A stretch of DNA of 42,570 bases from NCBI GenBank assembly GCA_934725685.1, contig CAKVBX010000011.1, positions 1 through 42,570 on the forward strand, read 5' to 3'. Under the pieces are notes generated by a model that worked only from the letters and a program-made list of their open reading frames with translations, ran no database searches and was not told the DNA's origin. The first letter of the stretch is position 1; every line of letters starts with the position of its first letter. The position numbers were made by a program, and so were the translations under genes. Below, in pieces: positions 1 through 8,398 of the stretch. The stretch is from an uncultured Bacilli bacterium (GTDB lineage: Bacteria; Bacillota_I; Bacilli_A; RFN20; CAG-288).

Positions 1-51
1 AAACAAAAGAAACCATCGTTAGATCATCCTTGGAGACACATGAAGATATAG
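1..51 (+). CDS. 3' end of an unidentified gene, possibly a transposase
   Basis: Frame 1 is open from the window edge to a TAG at 49-51 and ends in residues KPSLDHPWRHMKI. A terminal HPWR-like motif recurs at the C terminus of several transposases, so this could be the end of an insertion sequence gene. Only 16 codons are visible, so the call is weak and the frame may be open by chance. Confidence 0.22.
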   Translation, partial: KQKKPSLDHPWRHMKI

Positions 52-76
52 GGACAAAATCACTGAACAATGACAT

Positions 77-113
77 AAAAAGAGAAGGGGGACAGCACCG
101 CTGTCCCCCTTCT
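77..113 (-). terminator. Intrinsic terminator after yqeY
   Basis: A perfect 14-bp stem (83-96 with 100-113) has a 3-nt loop and is followed on the minus strand by TTTTATG. It lies just past the yqeY stop codon and would end the mreB-like/yqeY transcript. Confidence 0.85.
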
Positions 114-118
114 GGTGA

Positions 119-550
119 TCACTTCTGAAATTCTTTTGCAATCCGACTCACAAGACCCATATCCGCCTTGCCGGCATATTCGGTCTTGAACTTGACCATG
201 ACGGCTTTGATGGATTTATCCTCGAGTCCTTCGATGACGGTACGGATTTCTTCTTCAGACATCATCTTGGGAAGATAGGACTTCACGATTTCCATCTGGC
301 GTTCGTCAGCTTCTGCCTGCTCTGTTCTACCGTTAGATAGATACATTTCCTTCTCATCGGCGAGTTCCTTGAGTGTCTTGTTGAGAATGGAGACCATATC
401 GGCATCCTGCATGGTCTCATTCTTGGCCTGTTTTTCAATCTGCTGTTTCTGATAGCTTGCGATAATGATACCGAGCACATTCTGAGCATCGGCGTCATGG
501 TTCTTTAAAGCCATCATTTTTGCCTTCTTCAAATCCATCAATGTAACCAT
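119..550 (-). CDS. yqeY: GatB/YqeY domain protein
   Basis: This 143-residue protein matches the YqeY family in length and pattern: an N-terminal KKAKMMALKN segment, a long helical middle and the C-terminal GKADMGLVSRIAKEF motif. The family resembles the C-terminal tRNA-binding tail of GatB, the amidotransferase subunit, and is thought to act on tRNA; the exact role is not settled. A TTG nine bases upstream (559) would also extend the frame, but the GAAAGG ribosome binding site sits about 10 nt before the ATG at 550 and directly abuts the TTG, so the ATG is preferred. It lies 21 nt downstream of the mreB-like gene, probably in one transcript ending at the hairpin at 77-113. Confidence 0.88.
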   Translation of the reverse strand: MVTLMDLKKAKMMALKNHDADAQNVLGIIIASYQKQQIEKQAKNETMQDADMVSILNKTLKELADEKEMYLSNGRTEQAEADERQMEIVKSYLPKMMSEEEIRTVIEGLEDKSIKAVMVKFKTEYAGKADMGLVSRIAKEFQK

Positions 551-571
551 ATCTCTCAATCCTTTCTCCCA

Positions 572-1555
572 TCACTTCGTGAGGTGGTGGATATAAACAC
601 GGAAACCTTCGACGACAGCCTCCATCGGCTTCTGTACCACACGGACAGGAATGCCGAGCATTTCCTGAAGATAATCCTTCAGTCCGGAGAGGAGGGAGCC
701 TCCTCCGGTCATGATGAGACCGTTCTTGGTGAGATCGGCAGCGAGTTCCGGAGGAACCGTCGAGACGACATCCGTCACCTTCATCGCAATATAGTCCGCA
801 AGCGGCGTGAGGACATTCTTCAGTTCGCCGGAAGAGACGACGACGGAGGAGGGAAGGGAAGTGATGGTATCACGTCCTTTCACTTCCACCAAGCGGTTCT
901 CGCTCACCGGAGCAACCGATGCAATCTTCATCTTGATGCGCTCGGCACTGCCGATTCCGATATTGAGATGCTGTTTCTGAATCATGTATCTCCGGATTGC
1001 CTCATCGAACGTGCGGCCGGCTATCGTGGTGGAATCACAGGATACCACTTCTCCCATGCTTAAGAGGGCGATATCCGAAACACCAGCACCGATATCGAGT
1101 ACTAGAGTCGAGGTCGGGGAGTAGGCGTTATCTCCCGTTCCCAAGGCACAGATTTTCGCTTCGGATTCGAGATAGATTTCCTTGGCGAACAGTCTTTTTC
1201 CGAGTCCGGAAAGAATCTTGCGGTTCACCTTGCCGGAGGAAGAGGGCGCCGTGAAGATAAAAGAGGTCGTTCGGTTTCTCTTGTCGAGCCTAAGTTTCGA
1301 TAGGATCTCATAGAGATACTGATAGCAGGCATCGTCATCCTGGACGATTCCGTTCACAATGGGATTGACCACCCGATAGGTATATGGGGTCTTTCCCTGA
1401 ATGCGGCTTGCCAAAAATCCAATATCCTTCACCGTATGGGATAAAGTATCAAAAGCGATGGCTGTCGGTTCGGAATAAATGACACTATCCGTAAGGGACG
1501 AATAGATGATCGTATTCTCACTTCCGAGACAGATACCGAGATAATCGTTCTTCAT
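572..1555 (-). CDS. MreB-like bacterial actin, divergent
   Basis: This 327-residue actin-fold protein aligns along its whole length with MreB/Mbl. It has a phosphate-2 loop (LVLDIGAGVSDIALLS), a conserved TPPELAADL-like stretch (VPPELAADLTKNGLIMTGGG) and the adenosine motif TGGGSLLSGL. MreB polymers guide cell-wall synthesis in rods. The phosphate-1 loop reads ICLGSENT where MreB normally has IDLGTANT, so the Mg-coordinating Asp is Cys9 here. That could mean weak or altered ATP hydrolysis, or a specialised paralogue. The start is set at the ATG at 1555, which matches family N termini; its ribosome binding site is poor. The upstream extension is open but has no family match. It is divergent from the ABC exporter gene and cotranscribed with yqeY. 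Confidence 0.85.
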   Translation of the reverse strand: MKNDYLGICLGSENTIIYSSLTDSVIYSEPTAIAFDTLSHTVKDIGFLASRIQGKTPYTYRVVNPIVNGIVQDDDACYQYLYEILSKLRLDKRNRTTSFIFTAPSSSGKVNRKILSGLGKRLFAKEIYLESEAKICALGTGDNAYSPTSTLVLDIGAGVSDIALLSMGEVVSCDSTTIAGRTFDEAIRRYMIQKQHLNIGIGSAERIKMKIASVAPVSENRLVEVKGRDTITSLPSSVVVSSGELKNVLTPLADYIAMKVTDVVSTVPPELAADLTKNGLIMTGGGSLLSGLKDYLQEMLGIPVRVVQKPMEAVVEGFRVYIHHLTK

Positions 1556-1634
1556 CGCTATTATCTTACACTTTTCGGCAACATATTCAAAGCAAAGACA
1601 AAAAAAGGACAAAGGAATTCTCTTCAAATTTACA

Positions 1635-1661
1635 TTGAAAAGAAACAATATCCTTTATAAT
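1635..1661 (+). promoter_or_regulatory. Promoter of the MacB-type ABC gene
   Basis: TTGAAA (1635-1640) and TATAAT (1656-1661) are separated by 15 nt, a little short, and sit 33 nt before the start codon. AGGAGG lies just before the ATG at 1694. Confidence 0.55.
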
Positions 1662-1693
1662 ATGTTCCGATAAATAGGAAAGGAGGATTCCCT

Positions 1694-4405
1694 ATGCTCA
1701 GGCTGGAACATATCGTCAAGAATTATGAAATGAAAGGGGCAGAAGTAAAAGCCCTGAAAGACGTGTCGGTCTGCTTCAGGAAGAATGAGTTTGTCTCCAT
1801 TCTCGGTCCCTCCGGATGCGGAAAGACAACGCTGCTCAACATCTTGGGAGGCCTTGACCATTACACCTCAGGCAACCTCATCATCGACGGAAAATCCACC
1901 AAGGATTTCAGGGACAGAGACTGGGACATCTACCGCAATCACCGCATCGGGTTCATCTTTCAGTCCTATAACCTGATTCCGCAGGAAAACATCCAGGAAA
2001 ACGTCGAACTCGCCCTCACCATCGCCGGCATCGGTAAGGAGGAACGGGAACGCCGCGCCAGAGAGGCACTCGACCGCGTTGGACTGAAGGATCTCTACAA
2101 GAAGAAACCCAACCAACTCTCCGGCGGTCAGTGTCAGAGAGTCGCTATCGCAAGAGCGCTAGTCAATGAGCCGGAGATTCTTCTCGCCGACGAACCGACC
2201 GGCGCCCTCGATTCCAAGACTTCCGTTCAGATCATGGACCTCATCAAGGAAATCTCCAAAGAGCGTCTCGTCATCATGGTCACCCATAACCCAGAGCTCG
2301 CCGAAGAATATTCCTCCAGAATCATCTCCCTTCTCGACGGCCAGATTGTCAACGATACCAATCCTTATACTGAGGAAGAGGAGGAAAAAGAACGGGAAGG
2401 AAGGACTTGTGCGGAATTCGAAAAAGAGAAAGCCAAGATGAGCTGGTTCACCGCCTTCAAGCTCTCCGCCAAGAACCTCTGGGTCAAGGCGAAGCGGACC
2501 GCGATGATTGTCGTGGCTGCCAGTATCGGCATCATCGGCGTCTCCGCCGTCATGTCCGTCTCCGGCGGCGTCACCGGCTATATCGATTCCATGCAGGATG
2601 AGATGCTCTCCGGCAATCCGGTCACTGTCCAGAAGGAAGGATACGACATCAGCAAACTGATGGACAGCGCAAACTTCCAGACAAAATCCGACGCGGTCAA
2701 AGGTGGCATCAAGGATGGCTATGTCGATGTCGACTTCATGATCGAATCTCTCATCAACTCCGCCAATCAGATGGGAACGATGATGATTTCCAACGATATC
2801 ACGGAAGACTATCTGAACTATGTGGAGGCGATGCCGCAGGACTATTTCCAGGACATCTCCTATCATTACGGCATCAATGTCAGCAACAACATCTATACCA
2901 AGGACGATATCGACGGTCAGCCCGCGGATACCTTCTATTCCCTCTCCTCCATTCTCAATTTCGCATCCGGCATCGTCAATCGGACCGACTATAGTTCTTA
3001 CTCCTCGGTCATCTCCTCGATGGGAAACTCCTTCTCGCAGTCCCTATCCAATGAAGACTATCTCCTCTCCCAGTACGATGTCGTGGAAGGTAAGGTCGCT
3101 TCCGAGGAAGATGAGATCATGATCGTCCTCAACGGAGACGAAAGCATCACCGACTTCACTCTGACCCTGCTTGGCTATTACAGTCAGGACACCTTCATGA
3201 ACCTCATCTACAAATACACCGACAATGAGAAATACGATGACACAAAGTTCCAGAAGGACAAGCAGATTGCCCTCACGGACCTGATGTCGAAGGAATTCTA
3301 TTATTATCCCAACGATACCATCCTGACTGCCAACACCGGATCGAGCAGCAAGACAAGGCCGTTCCTTTACTCCTATCAGAGAGACCAGAACTGGACGGAC
3401 GGCATGAGACTGAAAATCGTCGGCGTTCTCACTCCGAAGAAGAACCGTCAGTACGCTTCCCTGCAGGCCGGGTTCTACTACACGCCGAAATTCACCGAAC
3501 GGTTCCTGAAAGATAACTACGATTCCAAGATTTCCCAGTTCATCCGGGACTACAACACATCGAATCCGAAGGCAGGCGGTTATCCTTCTGGCTGTTATGA
3601 GAGGACACTCCTCGGGCTGAAACAGACGGTGTATTACGGCATCTACTATACCTATCCGCTCGAATATGAAGGCACAAGATACGAAACCAATTACGCCTAT
3701 CTCGGAAGTTCCAATTCCATGGGCAGTCTCTTAGGCATGATGATGGGTTCTTCCTCCAACATGGTCTCCACGACTCTTTCAAGCAATGCCGTCGGAGGTG
3801 AAAAGCTCCCGACCGGAATCTCCTTCTATCCGAAATCGTTCGAAACGAAGTATCTCGTCACCGATTATCTCGACGAATGGAACGCTGACAAGACACTTGT
3901 CGTCAACGGAAGAGAGTTGAAGAAGGAAGATAGAAACGATATCAGCTATACAGACAACCTGCAGGTTGTCATCACGATGATCAACACCATCATTCAGATT
4001 GTCACCATCGCCCTCATCTGCTTCACCGCCCTCTCCCTTGTCGTCTCCACGGTCATGATTGGTATCATCACCTATGTCTCCGTCATGGAACGCATCAAGG
4101 AAATCGGCATCATCCGAGCCCTCGGCGGAAGAAAACGAGATGTCTCCCATCTCTTCAATGCGGAGACCTTCCTCATCGGTTCCTGCTCCGGTCTCTTCGG
4201 CATTCTCGTCACCTATCTTCTTCAGACCATCCTTAATTTGGTGATTCATTCTCTCTATCCGGTCATCACGACGATTGCAGATCTCTCCATCGTCTCCGCC
4301 ATCATCATCGTCCTCGTCTCGATTCTCCTCACGACAATTGCAGGTCTCATCCCGTCCCGTTCGGCGGCGAAGAAAGACCCTGTTGTTGCACTCAGAACCG
4401 AATAA
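1694..4405 (+). CDS. MacB-type ABC transporter, fused ATPase and FtsX-like permease
   Basis: This 903-residue protein has an N-terminal LolD/MacB-type ATPase (residues 1 to about 235) with Walker A GPSGCGKT (38-45), signature LSGGQCQRVAIARAL, Walker B ILLADEPTGALD and a His switch (VTHNPELAEE). A membrane segment follows at about 265-285, then a roughly 450-residue Tyr/Ser-rich extracytoplasmic domain, then three C-terminal membrane segments of the FtsX type with the motif VMERIKEIGIIRALGGRKRDV and a final ARSRSAAKKDPVVALRTE-like tail (here IPSRSAAKKDPVVALRTE). Such single-chain exporters in Bacillota are thought to move peptides or lipoproteins, or to pass force across the membrane; the substrate is unknown. 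The start has a strong AGGAGG site. It is monocistronic and ends at a hairpin. Confidence 0.92.
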   Translation: MLRLEHIVKNYEMKGAEVKALKDVSVCFRKNEFVSILGPSGCGKTTLLNILGGLDHYTSGNLIIDGKSTKDFRDRDWDIYRNHRIGFIFQSYNLIPQENIQENVELALTIAGIGKEERERRAREALDRVGLKDLYKKKPNQLSGGQCQRVAIARALVNEPEILLADEPTGALDSKTSVQIMDLIKEISKERLVIMVTHNPELAEEYSSRIISLLDGQIVNDTNPYTEEEEEKEREGRTCAEFEKEKAKMSWFTAFKLSAKNLWVKAKRTAMIVVAASIGIIGVSAVMSVSGGVTGYIDSMQDEMLSGNPVTVQKEGYDISKLMDSANFQTKSDAVKGGIKDGYVDVDFMIESLINSANQMGTMMISNDITEDYLNYVEAMPQDYFQDISYHYGINVSNNIYTKDDIDGQPADTFYSLSSILNFASGIVNRTDYSSYSSVISSMGNSFSQSLSNEDYLLSQYDVVEGKVASEEDEIMIVLNGDESITDFTLTLLGYYSQDTFMNLIYKYTDNEKYDDTKFQKDKQIALTDLMSKEFYYYPNDTILTANTGSSSKTRPFLYSYQRDQNWTDGMRLKIVGVLTPKKNRQYASLQAGFYYTPKFTERFLKDNYDSKISQFIRDYNTSNPKAGGYPSGCYERTLLGLKQTVYYGIYYTYPLEYEGTRYETNYAYLGSSNSMGSLLGMMMGSSSNMVSTTLSSNAVGGEKLPTGISFYPKSFETKYLVTDYLDEWNADKTLVVNGRELKKEDRNDISYTDNLQVVITMINTIIQIVTIALICFTALSLVVSTVMIGIITYVSVMERIKEIGIIRALGGRKRDVSHLFNAETFLIGSCSGLFGILVTYLLQTILNLVIHSLYPVITTIADLSIVSAIIIVLVSILLTTIAGLIPSRSAAKKDPVVALRTE

Positions 4406-4424
4406 ATCAGTCTCTTACAAGTCC

Positions 4425-4460
4425 AAAGAGATGGAAGCAATGCTTCCATCTCTTTTCGTT
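4425..4460 (+). terminator. Intrinsic terminator after the MacB-type gene
   Basis: A long stem (AAAGAGATGGAAG with its complement, 4425-4437 and 4443-4455) is followed by TTTTCGTT on the plus strand, 20 nt after the stop codon. Confidence 0.75.
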
Positions 4461-4466
4461 CGTACC

Positions 4467-4498
4467 AAAGAAAACCCTCTCCGTTTTCAAGAGAGGGT
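4467..4498 (-). terminator. Intrinsic terminator after typA
   Basis: ACCCTCTC (4474-4481) pairs with GAGAGGGT (4491-4498). On the minus strand the stem is followed by TTTTCTTT. It lies 13 nt past the typA stop codon. Confidence 0.8.
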
Positions 4499-4510
4499 AG
4501 TAGACAGAAC

Positions 4511-6346
4511 TTACTTTGCAAATTCTTCCGGATGATGGGCTTCGTATTTCTTTCTTTCCGCCGTATCGAGAATCTTCTTTCTCATACGAATGGATTTCGG
4601 CGTGATCTCACAGAGCTCATCGGTGTTGATATAGTCCAAACAGTCTTCCAAAGACATCTTTCTGGGGGACTTAAGGACGACGGTGACATCCTTGTTGGCG
4701 GAACGCTGATTACCTAAGGACTTGGTTCTGACGACATTGACGGCAAGATCGGAGTTGTACTTGTTCTCGCCGACGATCATGCCTTCATAGACTTCGACAC
4801 CGGGCCCGATGAAGAGGGTTCCTCTCTCTTCGGCGGACTTCAAAGCGTAGGCGGTGGACTTTCCTTCATCCGTGGCGACCAAGACGCCGGTCGTTCTCTG
4901 ACCGATGGCCTTATTGACCTTCGGACGGAATTCCTTGAAGGAGTGGTTGATGATACCGTATCCTTTGGTGGCCGTCATGAACTGGTTCATGAAGGAGATG
5001 AGACCACGGGACGGGATGACATAGACAAGTCTCGTCTGTCCGTTTTCGCTGGTCATGTTGATGGTTTCCGCGGAGCGGTTTCCAACGAGCTGCATGACGG
5101 CGCCGGCATATTCGTCCGGAACATCGATCTGCAGATCCTCGTACGGTTCGCATTCCACACCGTCGATGACCTTGATGATGACCTGCGGCTTGGAGACCTG
5201 AAGTTCGAAACCTTCTCTTCTCATCGTCTCAATGAGAACGGAGAGATGGAGTTCACCACGTCCGGTGACGACGAACGACTGATCGGAATGGTCGATATCG
5301 AATTTCATGGAGACATCTCTCTGGGCTTCCTCATAGAGACGGTCCTGAATCTTCTGGGCGGTGAGCAGGGTACCTTCCTTTCCGCTGAACGGAGAGGAGT
5401 TGGCAGCGAAGGTCATACGCATGGTCGGCTCATCGATACGGAGGGCAGGGAGTGCCTCGAGATGGTCGTTGGGGCAGACGGTCTCACCGACCATGATGTC
5501 GGGAAGACCGGCGATACCGCAGATGTCACCGGCTTTGACTTCCGTGACATCGATACGGTCGAGTCCGTGGAAGGAAAAGAGCTTTGCGACCTTGAACTGG
5601 GTGGTCGTGCCATCGATTCTCATGCAGGTGAGCGAATCGTTGAGATGGATGGTACCGCGGTCGACTCTTCCGATACCGATTCTTCCAACATACTTGTTGT
5701 AATCGAGAAGGGACGGCTGGAACTGAAGCGGCATGTTCTCATCGGCGGCAGGAGCGGGAATAGTTTTGAGGATAGTATCGAAGAGCGGATCCATACCCGG
5801 CTTCTGATCTTCGACCTTGTCCGAATAGGAGGAGGTCATATTCAGAGCGGAGGTATAGACCACCGGGAAATCGAGCTGGGAATCATCGGCGCCAAGGTCC
5901 ATGAAGAGCTCGAGAACGGCATTGAGAGCCCGTTCCGGATCGGCACCGGGACGGTCGACCTTGTTGATGACAACGACAGTCTTGAGATGATAGGAGATTG
6001 CCTGTTTCAGAACGAAGCGGGTCTGGGGCATCGGTCCGTCGAAGGCGTCGATGAGAAGGCAGACACCATCGACCATGTTCATGATACGCTCAACTTCACC
6101 GGAGAAATCGGCATGGCCGGGAGTGTCGACGATATTAATCTTCGTGCCCTTGTAATCGATGGCAGTCGTCTTGGCGAGGATTGTGATGCCTCTCTCGTGT
6201 TCGAGCGGGTTGGAGTCCATGGCACGGACCATGACTTTCTCATTGTCACGGAAGGTACCGCTGGTCTTCAAGAGGGCGTCGACGAGTGTGGTCTTGCCGT
6301 GATCGACGTGGGCGATGATGGCAACGTTTCTGATTTTATCATTCAT
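4511..6346 (-). CDS. typA: Ribosome-associated GTPase TypA/BipA
   Basis: This 611-residue translational GTPase has the full family layout: G1 AHVDHGKTTL (12-21), G2 RGITI, G3 DTPGHADFSGEVERI, G4 NKVDRPGA, then EF-G-like domains II, III and V and the TypA-specific C-terminal domain (GRGELHLSVLIETMRREGFE, RSANKDVTVVLKSPRKMSLE). TypA binds the 70S ribosome and supports ribosome assembly and growth under stress or cold. Length is normal (about 605-615). The start is well placed behind AAGGAG with a 9-nt gap. A TATAAT sits at 6396-6401 upstream. It is flanked by its own terminator, so it is probably monocistronic. Confidence 0.97.
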   Translation of the reverse strand: MNDKIRNVAIIAHVDHGKTTLVDALLKTSGTFRDNEKVMVRAMDSNPLEHERGITILAKTTAIDYKGTKINIVDTPGHADFSGEVERIMNMVDGVCLLIDAFDGPMPQTRFVLKQAISYHLKTVVVINKVDRPGADPERALNAVLELFMDLGADDSQLDFPVVYTSALNMTSSYSDKVEDQKPGMDPLFDTILKTIPAPAADENMPLQFQPSLLDYNKYVGRIGIGRVDRGTIHLNDSLTCMRIDGTTTQFKVAKLFSFHGLDRIDVTEVKAGDICGIAGLPDIMVGETVCPNDHLEALPALRIDEPTMRMTFAANSSPFSGKEGTLLTAQKIQDRLYEEAQRDVSMKFDIDHSDQSFVVTGRGELHLSVLIETMRREGFELQVSKPQVIIKVIDGVECEPYEDLQIDVPDEYAGAVMQLVGNRSAETINMTSENGQTRLVYVIPSRGLISFMNQFMTATKGYGIINHSFKEFRPKVNKAIGQRTTGVLVATDEGKSTAYALKSAEERGTLFIGPGVEVYEGMIVGENKYNSDLAVNVVRTKSLGNQRSANKDVTVVLKSPRKMSLEDCLDYINTDELCEITPKSIRMRKKILDTAERKKYEAHHPEEFAK

Positions 6347-6455
6347 AAGCTAATCTCCTTGCAACGCAAAAAGCGTCTCTAAAACAAACTTTTTTATTAT
6401 ATAAAGTCCTTTTATCTAAATAAATATTTTTTCTTCTTTTTTTCACGGAAAAGGG

Positions 6456-8384
6456 TTACATCGCCAGATTGAGATCCGCATAGAGTTTTTCAAGCTCTGT
6501 ATCGAGCTTGGCAATCTGATCGGAGAGTTCCTTCATTTTCTTCGGATCGGTGTAGTTGTCCTCGAGATAACAGGCATCGGTGAGTTCTTTCTTCTTCTTC
6601 TCGGCACGGTCAATCTTTTCGAGGATTTTCTCCGGAGAGTCCTTCGTGAGCCTCGTCTTCTTCACTTCCGCCTTCTTCTCTTCCGCCTTCTTCTCTTCGA
6701 GATACTGTGCCTTCTTCTCTTCCTTGCGGGCGGCGTTTTCTTCTTCGATTTTTTCTTTCTCTTCCTGGATAATCTTGACTAACTGCCTTTCCTTGAACTC
6801 TTCATAGGGTCCTTCATAGTAATAGCCTTTTCCGTTGTAAAGATAGAGAAGCTTGTTGCAGGTCTTGTCCACAAAGTCTCTGTCGTGGGAGACCACGACA
6901 AGAGTTCCCTCATAGCTGTTGAGGGCATCCACGAGTTCGGAGATGGAGAGCATGTCGAGATGGTTGGTCGGTTCATCGAGAAGGAGCAGGTCGTAGTTTT
7001 CCAAAGAGAGATGGAGAATCTCGATGCGCATCAGTTCACCGCCGCTCAGGTCACATATTCTTTTCTCGTTGCTTTCCTGATAGGTGAAGGCATAGCGGCC
7101 GAGACCGGAATAGATTTCCTCGTTGGACATTCTGGGATAGAGGTTGCGGAAATGACTGAACAAAGTCTCCTCCGAGGAATAAGAACGGATATCCTGACGC
7201 AAGACTCCGATGGACATATGGAAATAGCGGCGGATATCGCCGGCATAGGGTTTCAGCTCGTTCAGAAGCACTTTCCCGAAGGTGGATTTTCCGATTCCGT
7301 TGGCACCCATGACGGCGAGATGGTCTCTTCCGAACAGGGTGAAGGTGATGCCGGAAATCAGCGGCTTGTCATAGCCGACCGTGACATTGTTGAAATCCAT
7401 CAGCTTCTTGCCTTCCCGGATTTCCCCTTTCAATCCGATGGAGAGATTTCTCTGTTCCCGTTTTGTCGGATTGTTGATGGCACTGGCTTCGAGTCTCGCT
7501 AGTTTCTTTTCTCTGTCCTTGGCACGGGAAGCGAAACGGGGCTTTGGCATATAGAAGGTGATGAAGCGTTCCAATTTGGCTCTTTCCTCTTCCTGGGCCT
7601 TGAACTGCTTGATAGCATTCTCATAGTTGTCCTTCTTCATCTTGGCGAAGTTGTCATAGTTGGTGTTGTACATCGTATAGACGTGGTTGTCGATATCCAG
7701 GATGTGATCCGCCAGTTTCTTGACAAAGGCGATATCGTGGGAGACAAAAAGAACAGCCCCCTGATAGGAAGCGAGGTAATCTTCCAGCCACTCTATAGAA
7801 ATAATATCAAGATGGTTAGTCGGTTCATCCAAAATCAGGATATCCGGATTGATAAGAAGGAGTTTGGCAAATGCGACGCGGGTCTTCTCCCCGCCGGAGA
7901 AAGTCGAGATTTTTCTTTCGTAGTCGATAGGACGGAAGGAGAACATGTTCAGAATCATGTCGATCCGGTAATGGTAATTATATCCGCCAGCCGTCTCAAA
8001 TGAGCTTTGCCGGTTGGAATACTCCTTCAGGAGTTTCTCATCATCCGGATTACTGGCGAGCTTTTCGGAAAGTTCCGTCAGTTTTTTCTCCTCTTCCATC
8101 AGAGGGCGGAAAACGGAGAGTGCCTCTTCATAAAGGGTATTCTCCGGGTTCTCGATGACATCCTGAGAAAGATAGCCGACTTTGACATTCTTGCCGAGAA
8201 TCACCTGACCGGAGCTCGCTTCTTCCTGGCCGAGAATGATCTTGATCAGGGTCGACTTTCCGGCACCGTTCGGGCCGATGATGGCGGTGCGGTCATGATC
8301 GCGCACAATAAAAGAGACCGGTTCAAATAACCGCTCACCCGAAAATTCCTTGGTCAGCCCCTGCACATTCAATAAGACATCCAT
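6456..8384 (-). CDS. ABC-F family ATPase, two ATPase domains
   Basis: This 642-residue soluble protein has two ABC domains in one chain and no membrane segments, as in the ABC-F family that acts on the ribosome. Domain 1 has GPNGAGKST (37-45), FSGGEKTRVAFAKLL and LILDEPTNHLD. Domain 2 has GANGIGKST, LSGGELMRIEILHLSL and LLLDEPTNHLD. The linker between them carries the KPRFASRAKDREKKL stretch typical of the family. A Lys/Glu-rich coiled-coil tail fills the last 110 residues, as in Uup/YdiF-type members. The role could be translation support or antibiotic protection; the sequence alone does not decide. It starts 14 nt after pdp with only a weak ribosome binding site, so it is likely read from the pdp transcript. 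Confidence 0.93.
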   Translation of the reverse strand: MDVLLNVQGLTKEFSGERLFEPVSFIVRDHDRTAIIGPNGAGKSTLIKIILGQEEASSGQVILGKNVKVGYLSQDVIENPENTLYEEALSVFRPLMEEEKKLTELSEKLASNPDDEKLLKEYSNRQSSFETAGGYNYHYRIDMILNMFSFRPIDYERKISTFSGGEKTRVAFAKLLLINPDILILDEPTNHLDIISIEWLEDYLASYQGAVLFVSHDIAFVKKLADHILDIDNHVYTMYNTNYDNFAKMKKDNYENAIKQFKAQEEERAKLERFITFYMPKPRFASRAKDREKKLARLEASAINNPTKREQRNLSIGLKGEIREGKKLMDFNNVTVGYDKPLISGITFTLFGRDHLAVMGANGIGKSTFGKVLLNELKPYAGDIRRYFHMSIGVLRQDIRSYSSEETLFSHFRNLYPRMSNEEIYSGLGRYAFTYQESNEKRICDLSGGELMRIEILHLSLENYDLLLLDEPTNHLDMLSISELVDALNSYEGTLVVVSHDRDFVDKTCNKLLYLYNGKGYYYEGPYEEFKERQLVKIIQEEKEKIEEENAARKEEKKAQYLEEKKAEEKKAEVKKTRLTKDSPEKILEKIDRAEKKKKELTDACYLEDNYTDPKKMKELSDQIAKLDTELEKLYADLNLAM

Positions 8385-8398
8385 AGTGATTGTTGTTT

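Noticed and set aside
584..1063. Long plus-strand open frame opposite the mreB-like gene
   Set aside because: It is antisense to a well-supported actin-family gene, rich in His/Asp/Arg from mirrored codons, with no family pattern.
2159..2866. 235-codon minus-strand open frame inside the MacB-type gene
   Set aside because: It lies entirely opposite the ATPase and first membrane segment of a strong gene and is Asp/His-rich without motifs.
4943..6382. 479-codon plus-strand open frame opposite typA
   Set aside because: It mirrors the typA codons; no domain is recognisable and no ribosome binding site is present.
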